Shown: positions 1 to 10,874 of the stretch, one piece after another
Layout: the number at the start of each line of letters is the position of its first letter
Numbering within the stretch: position 1 is the stretch's first letter
Assembly (NCBI GenBank): GCA_000320545.1
Contig: ADNK01001819.1
Coordinates: forward strand, 7,501-35,206
Direction: 5' to 3'
Source: Bigelowiella natans CCMP2755
Lineage: Eukaryota > Cercozoa > Chlorarachniophyceae
DNA: 27,706 nucleotides
Translations under genes and position numbers: made by a program
The notes under the pieces: generated by a model
Databases searched by the model: none
What the model was told of the DNA's origin: nothing
The model's input: only the letters and a program-made list of their open reading frames with translations

Positions 1-1173
1 TGTGTCGTAATATCGGATTGGAGCGGGTTTCAGATGTAGCATCCAAACCCATCCCCAATCACGACATCACTGACAGCCAAAGGTGAGACAATTTTTGATT
101 ACCAAAACGGCTCCACGTTTGTTACGATGTTACGCCAAGATTGTTTTGGTCTGTCTCAAACCATTGGAATTGTACCCAGTTTTGTGTTTGAGAAGTTTTA
201 CTTCTCATAGATGGTCAACTAAGCGGCCTATATCTTAGAAATCTAGTCTTGATCAACACCGTTCTCTCTCCCAGATCATTGTCGTGTTCTAGCTAGATTT
301 TGTGGAGGCACATTACAAATGGTCTCAAACTGATACCTCGTGTCAATCAATATGTGGAAGCAACACAGCACGTTTCAGACTTGATGTCTTTGTCAGGCCA
401 CAAAGTAGTAAGCTAGAATCCTATCTAAGCACACATGCCTCTCATGAAACTTAATTGAGCTCAAAATACTCAAATACTACGATTACCAAGGGACACCCAC
501 ATGCCATCTAAGCCTTGCTTCTAGGTATTGATTGACAATTACATGATGTTATTGTTTACATATATAATAATATAATGTTGTGATTGATTTCATTATTACA
601 ATTAGTGTTCTACAGTGTGTTAAAAAGCTACTACATAGAACATAGTCTTGACAAAGATCAAAGACAGCCTTTAATAAATCTATGGCGGCCATCATGTAGA
701 AATGTCCAGGATGGATACTAGCATTTGATTGAGTTCATGTGTTGTTTTTATTTTAGAAACAAGAAGAAAAATTAGACAGGAATTTCACCATAAAATTACT
801 ATGAATATCAGTACATTTTAATTTGCTCATTCTCGTCGTCGATGCCACACAACCCAAGCGTATAGCTTATGAGATTCTCCCATATTTGACTGATTGAATT
901 GTCGCATGAGGATAATTGGTTAATTTAGAACTTTACCGTGCAATTTCCATTTTGAAAGATCCTTCGATCCCGACATCCCCCGCCCCCTCCTTCCACGCAC
1001 TAAAACACATCAAGGGCGAAAACGTGGAGTGATCCGTGCCAGCAGACTCATCTGAGTCACGTGGGGAAACAAGTGCACGGCCAGTATATAATTTTTAATG
1101 GACAATCTGAATCCGAACAGCAGGTAGGGCTTTGCTTACGTAAGCGTCACAAAACGAGAGAGCAGTTTTAGCG
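1..1173. other. Non-coding region upstream of the UBE2J-like gene
   Basis: No open frame here shows family-like sequence, and no trinucleotide or long dinucleotide microsatellite is present, unlike the introns further right. The first 65 bases contain an imperfect inverted repeat (see findings). Bases 540–620 are very AT-rich. The segment from about 960 to 1170 is more GC-rich and probably holds the promoter and 5' UTR of the E2 gene. An exon of another gene ending in this stretch cannot be excluded. Confidence 0.5.
1085..1092 (+). promoter_or_regulatory. Possible TATA box of the UBE2J-like gene
   Basis: The sequence TATATAAT lies about 82 bp upstream of the proposed ATG at 1174. Spacing to a start site is plausible, but no other core promoter element was identified, and AT-rich words are common nearby. 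Confidence 0.25.
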
Positions 1174-2668
1174 ATGATGAGGAAAATGCAGTACAAAGAC
1201 AATTGATTCACAAGTTTTTGCGATGTTTCTTTTTATCTCAGTGCCGTTCGAAGGCTGCAGCGCGAGCTCATCGAGCTCTCTCGCAATCCCCCGGATATGT
1301 TCACTGCTGCGCCTCTGGACGACAACTTGTTTGAATGGCACTTCACAATTCGAGGTGGAGACGATACAGCATTTGCGGGAGGTAAGGTGCATCCGGCTGC
1401 AACTCTGTCTACAACTCTGTCAAACATAAAATATCCATCTATTCTGGACCTGATTTTTTTTAATTTCGCTGCAGGTTTGTACCACGGACGCATCCTGCTC
1501 CCCCCTACCTACCCGCACAAACCGCCAGATGTGGTTTTCCTCACGGTAGAATAAATAGAGTGAACGATTGTGATAGTGGTGCAGTGGATCTATGGACAAT
1601 GCCCCTAAATTATTCTGAAATGTTTCATTTCATGTTATGGCCTGGATGCTTCTTTAAAAAGTTTTCTCTTTCTCAACAACAGCCCAACGGACGGTTCAAA
1701 ATCAACGAGAAGATCTGTTTAAGCATTACGGGCTACCATCCCGAGCACTGGAGTGCTGTATGGGACAGTAAGAAGCTATGAAGCAAAACAAACAAAAATG
1801 ACACTGATAACGACCATACTTTTTCCATAAATGTTTGCGCTTGTGGAATATTCACATCCCTCGTGCTCATTGCCCATGCTTCCTCTTTCCAGTTCGTGCT
1901 GCTCTTACGGCGTTGATTGCTTTTCTACCCACCCCCCCGAACGGAGCCATCGGATCATTAGGTATTAGCGCCACTAATTAGCAAGAATATCCAGCCACAT
2001 CTGCTGACCTCTGATTTCCACAAATAGACTACAGCAACGAAGAGCGAGCAATGTTAGCAAAGAAATCGGTGAACTACTGCTGCAAGACGTGTGGCATCCC
2101 TAACTCGGAGCTCCTGGAAATCTGCGGAGAGGGAGAAACGAAGGATATCCAAAAGAAGGCGGTGGGGAAATCCAAAGGAGGGAAAAGGGAGGATGCTAGT
2201 CAGAGTAGACAGCAATCCAAACAAATTGATCCTTCAGAACGCGATGGCAAGCAGAAGAAAGATAAAAAAGATCTCGGCGAGGGCAAAAACAATATTCGAA
2301 GTGAAGATGAAGCAGCAACATCACGTGCTGACACAAAACATGAAGATAACAGTGATTACAGTGATTGTTCCAGCAGAGATCAAGACCGCGCTATTTCTGC
2401 TGCAAAAGAAAGTGTGGCTACTGTGAGTGGATCCAATGACATGACCTCTTGGTTGGTCGTCCTCCTGTCGGTGAGACAGATACTAATTTTGATTTCCATT
2501 CTGCACAATAAATACGTTTTGTTGTGTGATCCTTATCACCAAATAAAAAAGTAGAGAGAAGTGTTGTGGCTTTGTGTACGACTGAGTGATTGTTTGGCCT
2601 GATTTCAGGTATTAATTGCCATTCTGCTAGCAAGAAAGTATGGTCGATATCATGGTTGGATAGAGTAG
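1174..2668 (+). CDS. UBE2J: Ubiquitin-conjugating enzyme E2, UBE2J/Ubc6 family (ER tail-anchored)
   Basis: The seven proposed exons are 1174–1190, 1242–1381, 1475–1545, 1683–1767, 1893–1961, 2028–2470 and 2609–2668, giving about 294 aa. The UBC fold reads continuously across the junctions: APLDDNLFEWHFTIRGG, then GLYHGRILLPPTYP, then TPNGRF and KICLSITGYHPEHW. The active-site cysteine is about residue 88. The family-typical NGRF replaces the HPN motif of ordinary E2s. GAIGSLDYSNEERAMLAKKS and a CC-x2-C motif follow, then a long lysine-, glutamate- and serine-rich linker. The protein ends in a hydrophobic segment (about residues 265–281) formed only when exons 6 and 7 join, then a short basic tail. 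This is a C-terminal tail anchor. Family knowledge: these E2s act in ER-associated degradation and face the cytosol. Exon 1 is the weakest part; it is 17 nt, fits the phase and gives a MHAVRRLQREL-type helix. Confidence 0.93.
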
Positions 2669-4065
2669 GGAATGTGTAAGAATATAATGTCCATGCCAAA
2701 CCCAAGCACTGTTCACGGGCAAATCGCAATGTTGGATGCATTATGTACAGTCGTTAAGATAGCACACCGGTTCAAAATCCTTGATATATTTTGCGTGTTC
2801 ATCAGTAGGTAATAGATGTGTGTGTACTAATATTAATAATCAACACCGTTACAAGGATGTGATGGATGTATATAATTATATTCATGTGTGCACATACATA
2901 CATACCTAGATGTGCTCGTGTACCGTCATACACGTTTAACAGTAACACCGTCATGTTATACCAAAGAATACTAGCAAGCGCGATAAGTTCTGCTTGGTTG
3001 ACATGCAATGAGACAGGTTCATATGTCGAGCTAGCCGTAAGGATGACAAGTCCTGTGTGCATCATGCATGCATATAGCGACATAAACTAGTCTAGTAGTG
3101 AATGCTTTTACGGCTTGGCACCACAGTGTATTGTTATGTATGATATCGAACTGTGCAGTTCTGCGCACAAGCATAGTGTGTTTTCCAACATAGGCTGGGG
3201 TCGGGGTCAGCGTAGGTCATGAAAATGCGAGACAAAAACTACGGAGTGTGTTACGACACAATGTTGCTGTGCAATCATGCGCACAATTGGCAACACAGTG
3301 CGATTCTATGCACTCTAGTGCTGCATGGTACAACGTCGCTAACATGCATATGCACGAAAGATAAAATGATGGAAGCAGACACAACACAAGCGCTGTAGCT
3401 GCAGCATCGCTCAGCTACAACAGGCTTGCAATAAGAAACACAGATTTGATCGATCACTTTGTTGCATCCGTCTCATGCATGCGCATGGCACTAGTGCTGT
3501 TAGACTGCCACGCACGTTTGCAAACATGTGAGACGAGCGATGTGTATGTACTTCACAATCATTGCATGCAAGCACATTTCAATTTGCATTTGTTCAGCAC
3601 TAAAGCATGACAAGCATGCACTTACCTCGCATGGCTGTGTCTGCGTGTGTGTCATTGTGACTAGCCGTGAACATTATGCGCAGCATACTAGCATAGTTAG
3701 CCCTTTATTTTGCGCGCTGCCCCGCCTCAGTAGGGAGACAGACGCATCAACATGACGTAGCATGACAAAACACACATGGACTGATGCGGCCACATATATG
3801 CACGCGCTTTGATTGAATCCTAACTAAAAACAACATGCGATGCATGCAAGTTTCATTGTAATACACACAACTCAAGTGACGGGAGCTAGCTGTGTATACG
3901 AACACATGTATACTATACATGCATACACACACACGCTTCAAAAGTGATATGGATTCAAAATCAACTATAGTCAACATGAATATTATGAATCCACAGGCAC
4001 GACCGTTGGTTAATAGTTCCGGTTTGCGACAGCGCGAAGCGGTGAAAAATCTTGCAACCAGCAGT
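2669..4065. other. Convergent intergenic spacer between UBE2J-like and zinc-finger genes
   Basis: No exon-like conserved sequence was found on either strand. The stretch is rich in alternating purine–pyrimidine words and small palindromes (GCATGCA, ATGCAT, TGCGCA, and the perfect palindrome GCACTAGTGC near 3489). It lacks the trinucleotide microsatellites that fill the introns. It holds the 3' ends of both flanking genes. Confidence 0.6.
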
Positions 4066-5096
4066 TCATATGTACTTTAGTGACGACGACGACGACGACG
4101 ACAGGAGTAGCGAAAGGTTTTTAGCAGGCACTTTTCCATGCACCCCACTATGTGCTCGAGACAAGTACATCACATAGAGCTGGCCCCTGTGCTTCTCTTT
4201 CATATGACTCTCCACCTCCGTAAAGTATTCAAACTGCGAAAAGACGAAGAGGGGGATAGAAAAAAAAGTCACTTATTTTGCACATCATAGGTTGTGAATG
4301 ATACGGCCCTGATACCCTCCCTCACCCTCTTTGAACAAGACGATGCTAAGATGTTTCAACCTGGGCTCGACAGGAAATGCATGGAAACTTATCATTGTCA
4401 TGGAGCTGCGAACGAAGATGCCGTTTCAGATTCGTCACTATCGTAGAATGTAGGGTAGAGGAGGAGCAGGTTCGAAGCGCAACAAGGTAGTATCAGTTCG
4501 AGCCGCACAGGTTCGAAGCGCAACAAGGTAGTATCAGTTCGAGCTGCACGCCACTGTGCATGTGTGTGTGTGTGTGTGTGTGTAAGTGCGTACACATATG
4601 AACGCCAATGCGGATAATGAAACAAACCTATGATAATGCACAGTAAAGCACAAACATCTTCTCCTTCCTCCTTTGTCTTTTCCCACTGTATCTCTACTCG
4701 TACTCTCTACTCTTATTGCTGCGATAGTATTAAGTAGGCTGAAAATGACCCCTACTATTTATTACTGCTACCACTCTACATAATGTATAACCATCGTTGA
4801 ATCTTCTCTTGCACAAGTAGCATTCGTATGGAACCTCCTGCGTGTGCGTCTTGAGGTGAGATTGCAATGATGCGGTGCTTGTAAATGTCCTGAGAGGGAG
4901 GTGAAGAGTAATTGACTGGGGATACTACTACTGCTACTACAGAGTCATTGGATAGCTTTGCTGCAAACTTTTTTTCGTCACTGATCGACTTACCGATCGC
5001 AGAATATGCACGACCTCCTGTATGACAATTCAAAAACATAAACTCTCACAATACACACAACACACACATACACACACATGTAATACAAATACACAA

Positions 5097-5147
<51 letters not shown>

Positions 5148-6029
5148 CATGTGCGCGCACGCGCGCGCGTGTGTGTGTGTGTGTGTGTGTGTTTGTATTT
5201 GTGTATTTGTGTTTCTATATAACTTATCCAAATAACATACAATAGTTTATATTTGAACCAGTTACAGACTTTGTGGCGTTCCTGTGCATCATACGTTCAT
5301 GCCGCAGCATCGCTGAAGCTGCCTTGAATCTATCGCACAATCCATACAAAAGCAATGTCTCAACGAATAGATTGAGTAGAGTTTCAGGATCAAAGGATCA
5401 TTGATTAATGGCTAGCAGCATGGCAGAAACGATACAATATTATCATCAACAACAACAACTGCAATCATCATTACCTGTAATGACAGACTGAACACTGGAA
5501 TGGGAGGTGCGATGCATGATGCCTCTGCATGTGTTCGCTAGCTAGGGCTGCAGTTACAAACAGTAAAGAGGAATATGGAACTATTATTCGTATCTTTGCA
5601 TCATTAGACGAACAGATCAACAAACATCAGACCGCGGGATTTGAATCCTTTATCACAGAAGAGACAAATCGATGGCTGGTGCTTCTCTGATATGTGCTCC
5701 CTGAGCCGTGCCCTGAAGCGAAAGACCCTGTGGCAAGAGCCGCAGGAGAGCTGTGCTTTCGGATTTTGGTGGATCGCTCTTTCGTGATTCGTTCTATGAG
5801 AACAACAACAAAATAAATATTAAGAATGATTAATTGTGCATGTTGAGACTTCCTTATAGATAGATGCTACTATTGCTACCTGGTGGTGGACTGACGAAAC
5901 CGCATTTCACCTGCCATTACCAGTCGTCAATATCATCGGTTGTTGTTGTTGTTGTTGTTGTTATTCGATCAATATATGACGATAGAGTGTGTGAAGAAGT
6001 TACACAAACACATCCCACCACACACACAA

Positions 6030-6091
<62 letters not shown>

Positions 6092-6299
6092 GCACTCAGC
6101 CATATGAAAGTTGCATCTATGCATGCTAACTTTGACTACCCCACCCCAGCTTCCCCTAGACTTTCAGCCATTTAAAGTATAAGATAAAAAAAATCTGCAA
6201 TTCTTATAGCTTGGCTGTACAGTGGCGGCAGGGAAAGGGCAGATCTCCAGAGTGTATCAGTTCTACAAAATCATAATGTTCAGGTGAGAGAAAAAGAGG

Positions 6300-6335
<36 letters not shown>

Positions 6336-6902
6336 TATTTCGTACTATTATGTGAAGTCGTACTATTATGCGCACAATTTTGACATGCACGCTATGCTGA
6401 GGTGCATTTTCTGACGTTGCTGCTTTGCGTTTCGATGGAAGATTAAATCTATTATCTCCTCTTCTTCCTTCCCCTTCTCTCACTCCCTTTCTATAACCAT
6501 GACGTGTGAGTGTCGAATACTGCGTGAATCGCTTGCCGCATTCCTGAGTAAGAGAGGAGGGAGGAGAGGGTTCATGGAGAAAGACGCATGGCTTTGCTTT
6601 TTACGAAGAATCCTATCTTTTAGGATAATATATCTATGGCATCCTCATCATCCATATCACCACCACCACCACCACGATCCAACACCTCGCATTGGAATGG
6701 TTTCACTCCAGCATGGATGCCTGCCAAATATTAGTGGGGTAGGGGGTGGGGGGCGATGGGAGAACCGGGATTTAAAGAAATTGATAATGATGCAAACGAA
6801 GAAGAATATATTATGTAAAAGAGCAAATAACCCAAGGAAGAAAAATAATAAGAAATGAAAATAAGAATAGCTATGATCACCAACGCTATGAATATGCATC
6901 GC

Positions 6903-6941
<39 letters not shown>

Positions 6942-8394
6942 TTCTGCACTTACGGAAATGCTGGTTGAGGTCCCATACACATGTGAAGTTTTTGCTGAGA
7001 GGATGACGGCGATAAGGATCATGATGATGAGAACTTTGCAAAATTCTTTTGAGAGTATTCATTTATTCGTCGTGAAATATTCGCAGCACACTTGAAATGT
7101 TGAATTTCAATCGTAATCACCTCCATCACCACTGTCTAAAACCAGTCTATACTTCTCTCACATTATTATTATTATTATTTCCATTTCTTCGTTGTTATCT
7201 CACCCGCAAGTAGGGCATTCGAAAGGGCGATTGCCGTTGTGCGTTCGAATATGTCTACAATAAAAACACAACTGATGACTACGATGTCACGATTACAATG
7301 GGATACATCCGTGATGGTCTGATCATCATCGTTATCAGCGTCGTCATTATCCTCATGCAATGGTGATATATCGACTACGTGTTGAATAGGTGTACCGATC
7401 GAGATTGCACCACTCCCCAAAGCTCTGAAAAGGATAGATGACAGTTGTTCAACGGTAGCAAGGGATGAATATCAGCATTGACGCCATCGGATCGTATCAT
7501 GTGTGGAGAAACTTGTCGTTTTTATTACACAGAAAATATTATGTCTCTCAGATCTACGATCACCAAATTACCACCCCTTCAACAACATCTATAGCTATAT
7601 AAATAGTTAACATGATATTCGTCCATGTACACACGTGCTGAACACACAATCACACAATATAATGTGTGTGCGTGTATGTAAGTGCGATGACAATAATAAA
7701 GGCGATAATGTGACTGCGCTAACCTTATTGCAATATGGGCACACAAGAGTCTTTTCGACCACCGTATGTAGATGCCTTGAGGAGGAGTAGAGAGAAGACT
7801 CAGTCATATGATTTCCCGCCGTTAAACCAAATCAGAACACTAAGTGTATTCAGTGGATATGCTCATGGCTATACCTTTTGAGTTTCTGGACGGTTAAGTA
7901 CATCTTCCCACAATGACTACAGGTGAGATTTGCTGGATCAATCACTACTTTTGACAGGGCACGCTTGGCCACAGTAGTTCTGCGAGGATGTCTTTTTCGC
8001 GTAGGTACTTGTCGCTGAATCTGTGCCGACTTGTTGGTAGTGGAGACCGCAGAGTCACAGAAAACAGCAGAAGCAGATCTGGCAATCCTTGGACCTGGTG
8101 AAATATGATAATGTCAGGACTTGATGAGGGGAGGAAAATGAAGAAGATAAAACCACTCTCACTAGGAAGTAGTGCACCAATGCTGTTGCGGGATGGAGGA
8201 GGCGCTGTTGGGTAAGAAATGCTAAGGAATGTGCCGACACTTTGTTTCCTCAGCTTGGCCACCGGCAGCTTCACCAGCAGTACAATGAAGCCCAGAAGGA
8301 GGGCCAGTATTACTTCGACCAAAGCCAACGACGACGTCGATAAGACCGATTGATGTGATCTTATAGACTGACGATTGTTTCTTCTGTGTTTCAT
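4066..8394 (-). CDS. C2H2 zinc-finger protein with eleven fingers in 17 exons
   Basis: Exons in transcript order: 8394–8163, 8094–7875, 7775–7724, 7424–7396, 7254–7204, 6994–6954, 6720–6686, 6543–6498, 6262–6221, 5910–5880, 5793–5633, 5547–5475, 5329–5270, 5017–4994, 4889–4792, 4437–4361 and 4233–4066, coding for about 479 aa. Every junction keeps phase and most fall inside a finger, so splicing restores C-x2-C-x3-F/Y-x5-hydrophobic-x2-H-x3–5-H each time. The second to eleventh fingers begin CPYC, CPTC, CEEC, CRHC, CGSC, CLFC, CSVC, CIFC, CYLC and CISC. The first, CSHC at residue 136, lacks a normal second histidine. The array covers about residues 136–439. A basic stretch (RQVPTRKRHPRR) precedes it and could act as a nuclear signal. 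Role: probable nucleic-acid binding, perhaps a transcription factor; the target is unknown. The C-terminal Ser tract comes from a GTC repeat. Exon 1, which encodes a hydrophobic stretch, is uncertain, as is the true start. Confidence 0.86.
4082..4102. repeat. (GAC)7 microsatellite in the last zinc-finger exon
   Basis: Read on the minus strand as GTC units shifted by frame, it encodes the run of serines just before the zinc-finger protein's TGA stop at 4066–4068. Confidence 0.9.
4467..4548. repeat. Tandem 41-bp duplication
   Basis: Two adjacent 41-bp copies (4467–4507 and 4508–4548) start CAGGTTCGAAGCGCAACAAG and differ at one base near the end (C versus T). They sit in the intron between exons 15 and 16 of the zinc-finger gene. 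Confidence 0.92.
5099..5192. repeat. (AT)n followed by alternating GC/GT tract
   Basis: A pure AT repeat (5099–5141) is followed by a 44-bp perfectly alternating purine–pyrimidine tract of GC, CA and GT steps (5149–5192). The whole lies in the intron between exons 13 and 14 of the zinc-finger gene. Confidence 0.95.
6030..6090. repeat. (CA)n(TA)n compound microsatellite
   Basis: A CA tract runs directly into a TA tract of about 36 bp. It lies in the intron between exons 9 and 10 of the zinc-finger gene. A separate TTG tract is at about 5940–5962 in the same intron. Confidence 0.95.
6906..6939. repeat. (CT)n microsatellite
   Basis: A pure CT tract lies just downstream (on the minus strand) of zinc-finger exon 6, in the intron before exon 7. 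Confidence 0.95.
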
Positions 8395-9259
8395 ACCATT
8401 CTGCTTCAGCTTCTAACTATGACCTTCGTGCCGAAGAATAGCATGCGATGAAGCCGGATGCAAGATGACTAGGGAGGGGCAATGCTCTGTTCGTCAAACC
8501 GAAACAATCACTTGTGATAAAGTTACTCATTACTTGCAAGGACCACATACCACTTAGATCTAGTCTACATATTTAGGGAATAACTTCGTACTCATTACAT
8601 CATCGTTTGGTTTGACTAGGCAATGGTAGCTTTCCATTTTGTGTGACTTGACATACTTCTGAAAAGAATAAGATGTTTCTGGTATATAAATATATCTGCT
8701 ATGAATTACCCTCAATTACAACAGCGCCAACACTTATAATGACGATTAAACTAGGTTCAACACTGACGAACTAACCAGGGACAACTACGAGAAGAGAGCC
8801 TCTCTACTAATTGTTGTAGTAATTAGGTAATTTTGAGGGGTATTCAAGGGTACGACACAAGCTATCACCTTGAATACTTACATTTTCGTCCACTGCATGT
8901 GTGCAATGCATCATCGTGGGATCCTCTAGCCTTTGACGCTCAACTTTCGGGCCGGCGCGTCCCCCCTATCTCTCAGGTTGTTCTTTTCCAAAAATCAAAG
9001 CGAAAGAGGTTTCGAAGGCTTTCTTCTGTTGCGCATGATTAGTGGGAAGCACTACCCTTTTTCTTTTCCCCGGTTTCTGGCCAAAGAGTCGCAATAGGCC
9101 CCAGGCTCTGGTGACGGGTTAATAGCATATTGTTTTCTTGAATTTTCGATTGCATTTTGTACTGCGGGGAAGCAATAACAGAATCATTGTGTTACTATGC
9201 CAATCTGCTTGATATTTACCAACACAGTTTGAATGGGAGTACACCGGATTCTTTAGGTG
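8395..9259. other. Divergent spacer between the zinc-finger and MED23 genes
   Basis: The two flanking starts point away from each other, so this region should hold both promoters and 5' UTRs. I see no strong TATA box and no conserved coding sequence. An extra 5' exon of the zinc-finger gene could be hidden here. Confidence 0.5.
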
Positions 9260-10841
9260 ATGAGTATGAGAGGAGGATCTGGAGGGTGGGGATCACGAAG
9301 GTATGCGTCATCGTCAGCAGCGTACTCATCGTCGGCGGCCTCGTACTATACCTACTCCCAGCAGCAAAACAATAACACAGCAAGTACCTCCACAACAAAT
9401 GGCGAAGCGACTGTCAATCTCAGCTACTATGGAGACAACAGCAAAAGGTCTACAGCTCCTGCTCCTGTAAGTTCTTCACAGAACGCGGCTTCTACAATTT
9501 CTTCCTCTCGGAGCAAGTGGGAGGGAAAACGGAATAAAATAGGGCGGCAGCTTTCGCTGTTGTGCAACCCTGTGAGCCTTGAGCGGTTCCATCAGCGAGG
9601 GATAGCGAACTTCGTGAAAACGTACTCGCAGATTCGCAGATATGCCGTAGAGACAGGGATGAAGAACGAATCAGATCGGTGGATAAGTAGGCTTTTGATC
9701 ATGAGACTCGCTAGTGCGAACAAGCCTCCAGAAATCACTATATATATGAAGACCATACTTGCTACAATTAAGACGTTCCGAGGATGTGCCAGGTGTATGT
9801 TCCAAGAAGTCGCCAAAAAGATCAATCCCTCCGAAAATCTAGACCAACAGGTGGCATGCTGCTATCTTATCCTGAGGTTGTCCACCTACATCCAAGCTAC
9901 GGATCTCCAACTGAAAGTCCGGGTAGTGTACATCCTTGTCTCCCGTTTCCAGAAGTTCCCGCAGCAGTTGTCAGCGACCACCCCGCCAAAGCTCTATAAC
10001 CTAATTGCAGCTATGCTCAAGGTGATTCGCACCTTTCTTACGACGCCGTGCGGTAATATGCTGTGGTCCGTAGCGATTCCGCTGAATCGAGTACTGGACA
10101 AGTTGCACCACCCGATGCTGAGGCAGATCCAGAAAGACATACACACGCGCCTTCACGGTGTCAAGGAGCTAATGCGGGGGATGGGAACGCATGCGCTTCT
10201 TTGTCCTGCATTCGGGATCTCGGACGAATATGCTATAAGGCGGATGTGTCATGCTTCCACTACGCGCAAACGTGCTCAAGATCTAAACCCATTCATATTC
10301 ACTGTTCAGCATCTACTGGCAGAGAGCACACCCATCGATCAGATTGTCCCAGACCTTGCAACCGTTTCGAGTCAGTGGCGGACGAGTGTCTGCACTGCTC
10401 TGGTTCAGCGGATCCTCACTCTAATTCACAACTCCCCGCTCCGAGCACAGCGCCCAGGAGCGAACGCTTCTCGGCGAACTGGGGCGCTCACACGCGATTG
10501 GATGGTGCTGGCTGGGCAGATTCATGCCGTGATTCACTTTAACGTCATTGACTTTCAGGAATTAGTAAAACGACTGCATCAGCGACTCAAGACTCCCGGT
10601 AGGGGGGTTTACCGTGACAATCGCATTATCTGGCTTCTTTCACAGTGCATGACCCTTGAGAACGCGAAGAATGCGATGACGGAGAGCGTACAGCAGCATA
10701 AGGGTCTTGTCCTTCTAATAGAGGACTTCCATGAGGAGTCGATCCTCAAGAATCTAGACGTTGTGCAGGTGTTGTTAATTCTTTCTAGGATTGCTACCAT
10801 CTTATCCACTAATGATGCTACCACATCTTGTCATGATTATG

Positions 10842-10874
<33 letters not shown>

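Noticed and set aside
212-229. Short peptide WSTKRP resembling the end of Copia-type retrotransposon polyproteins
   Set aside because: Only six residues match, a stop follows shortly and upstream residues do not fit the family.
2866-4080. Several 60–76 aa frames in the convergent spacer
   Set aside because: No splice-consistent continuation, motif or family resemblance; the residue content (Cys, His, Met, Tyr-rich) reflects the GTGT/CATG-rich bases.
4560-4660. Possible zinc-finger exon encoding HYPHWRSYV-type sequence between 4792 and 4437
   Set aside because: Skipping it joins 4792 to 4437 in phase and gives a canonical finger (F-x5-L-x2-H-x5-H); including it breaks the pattern.
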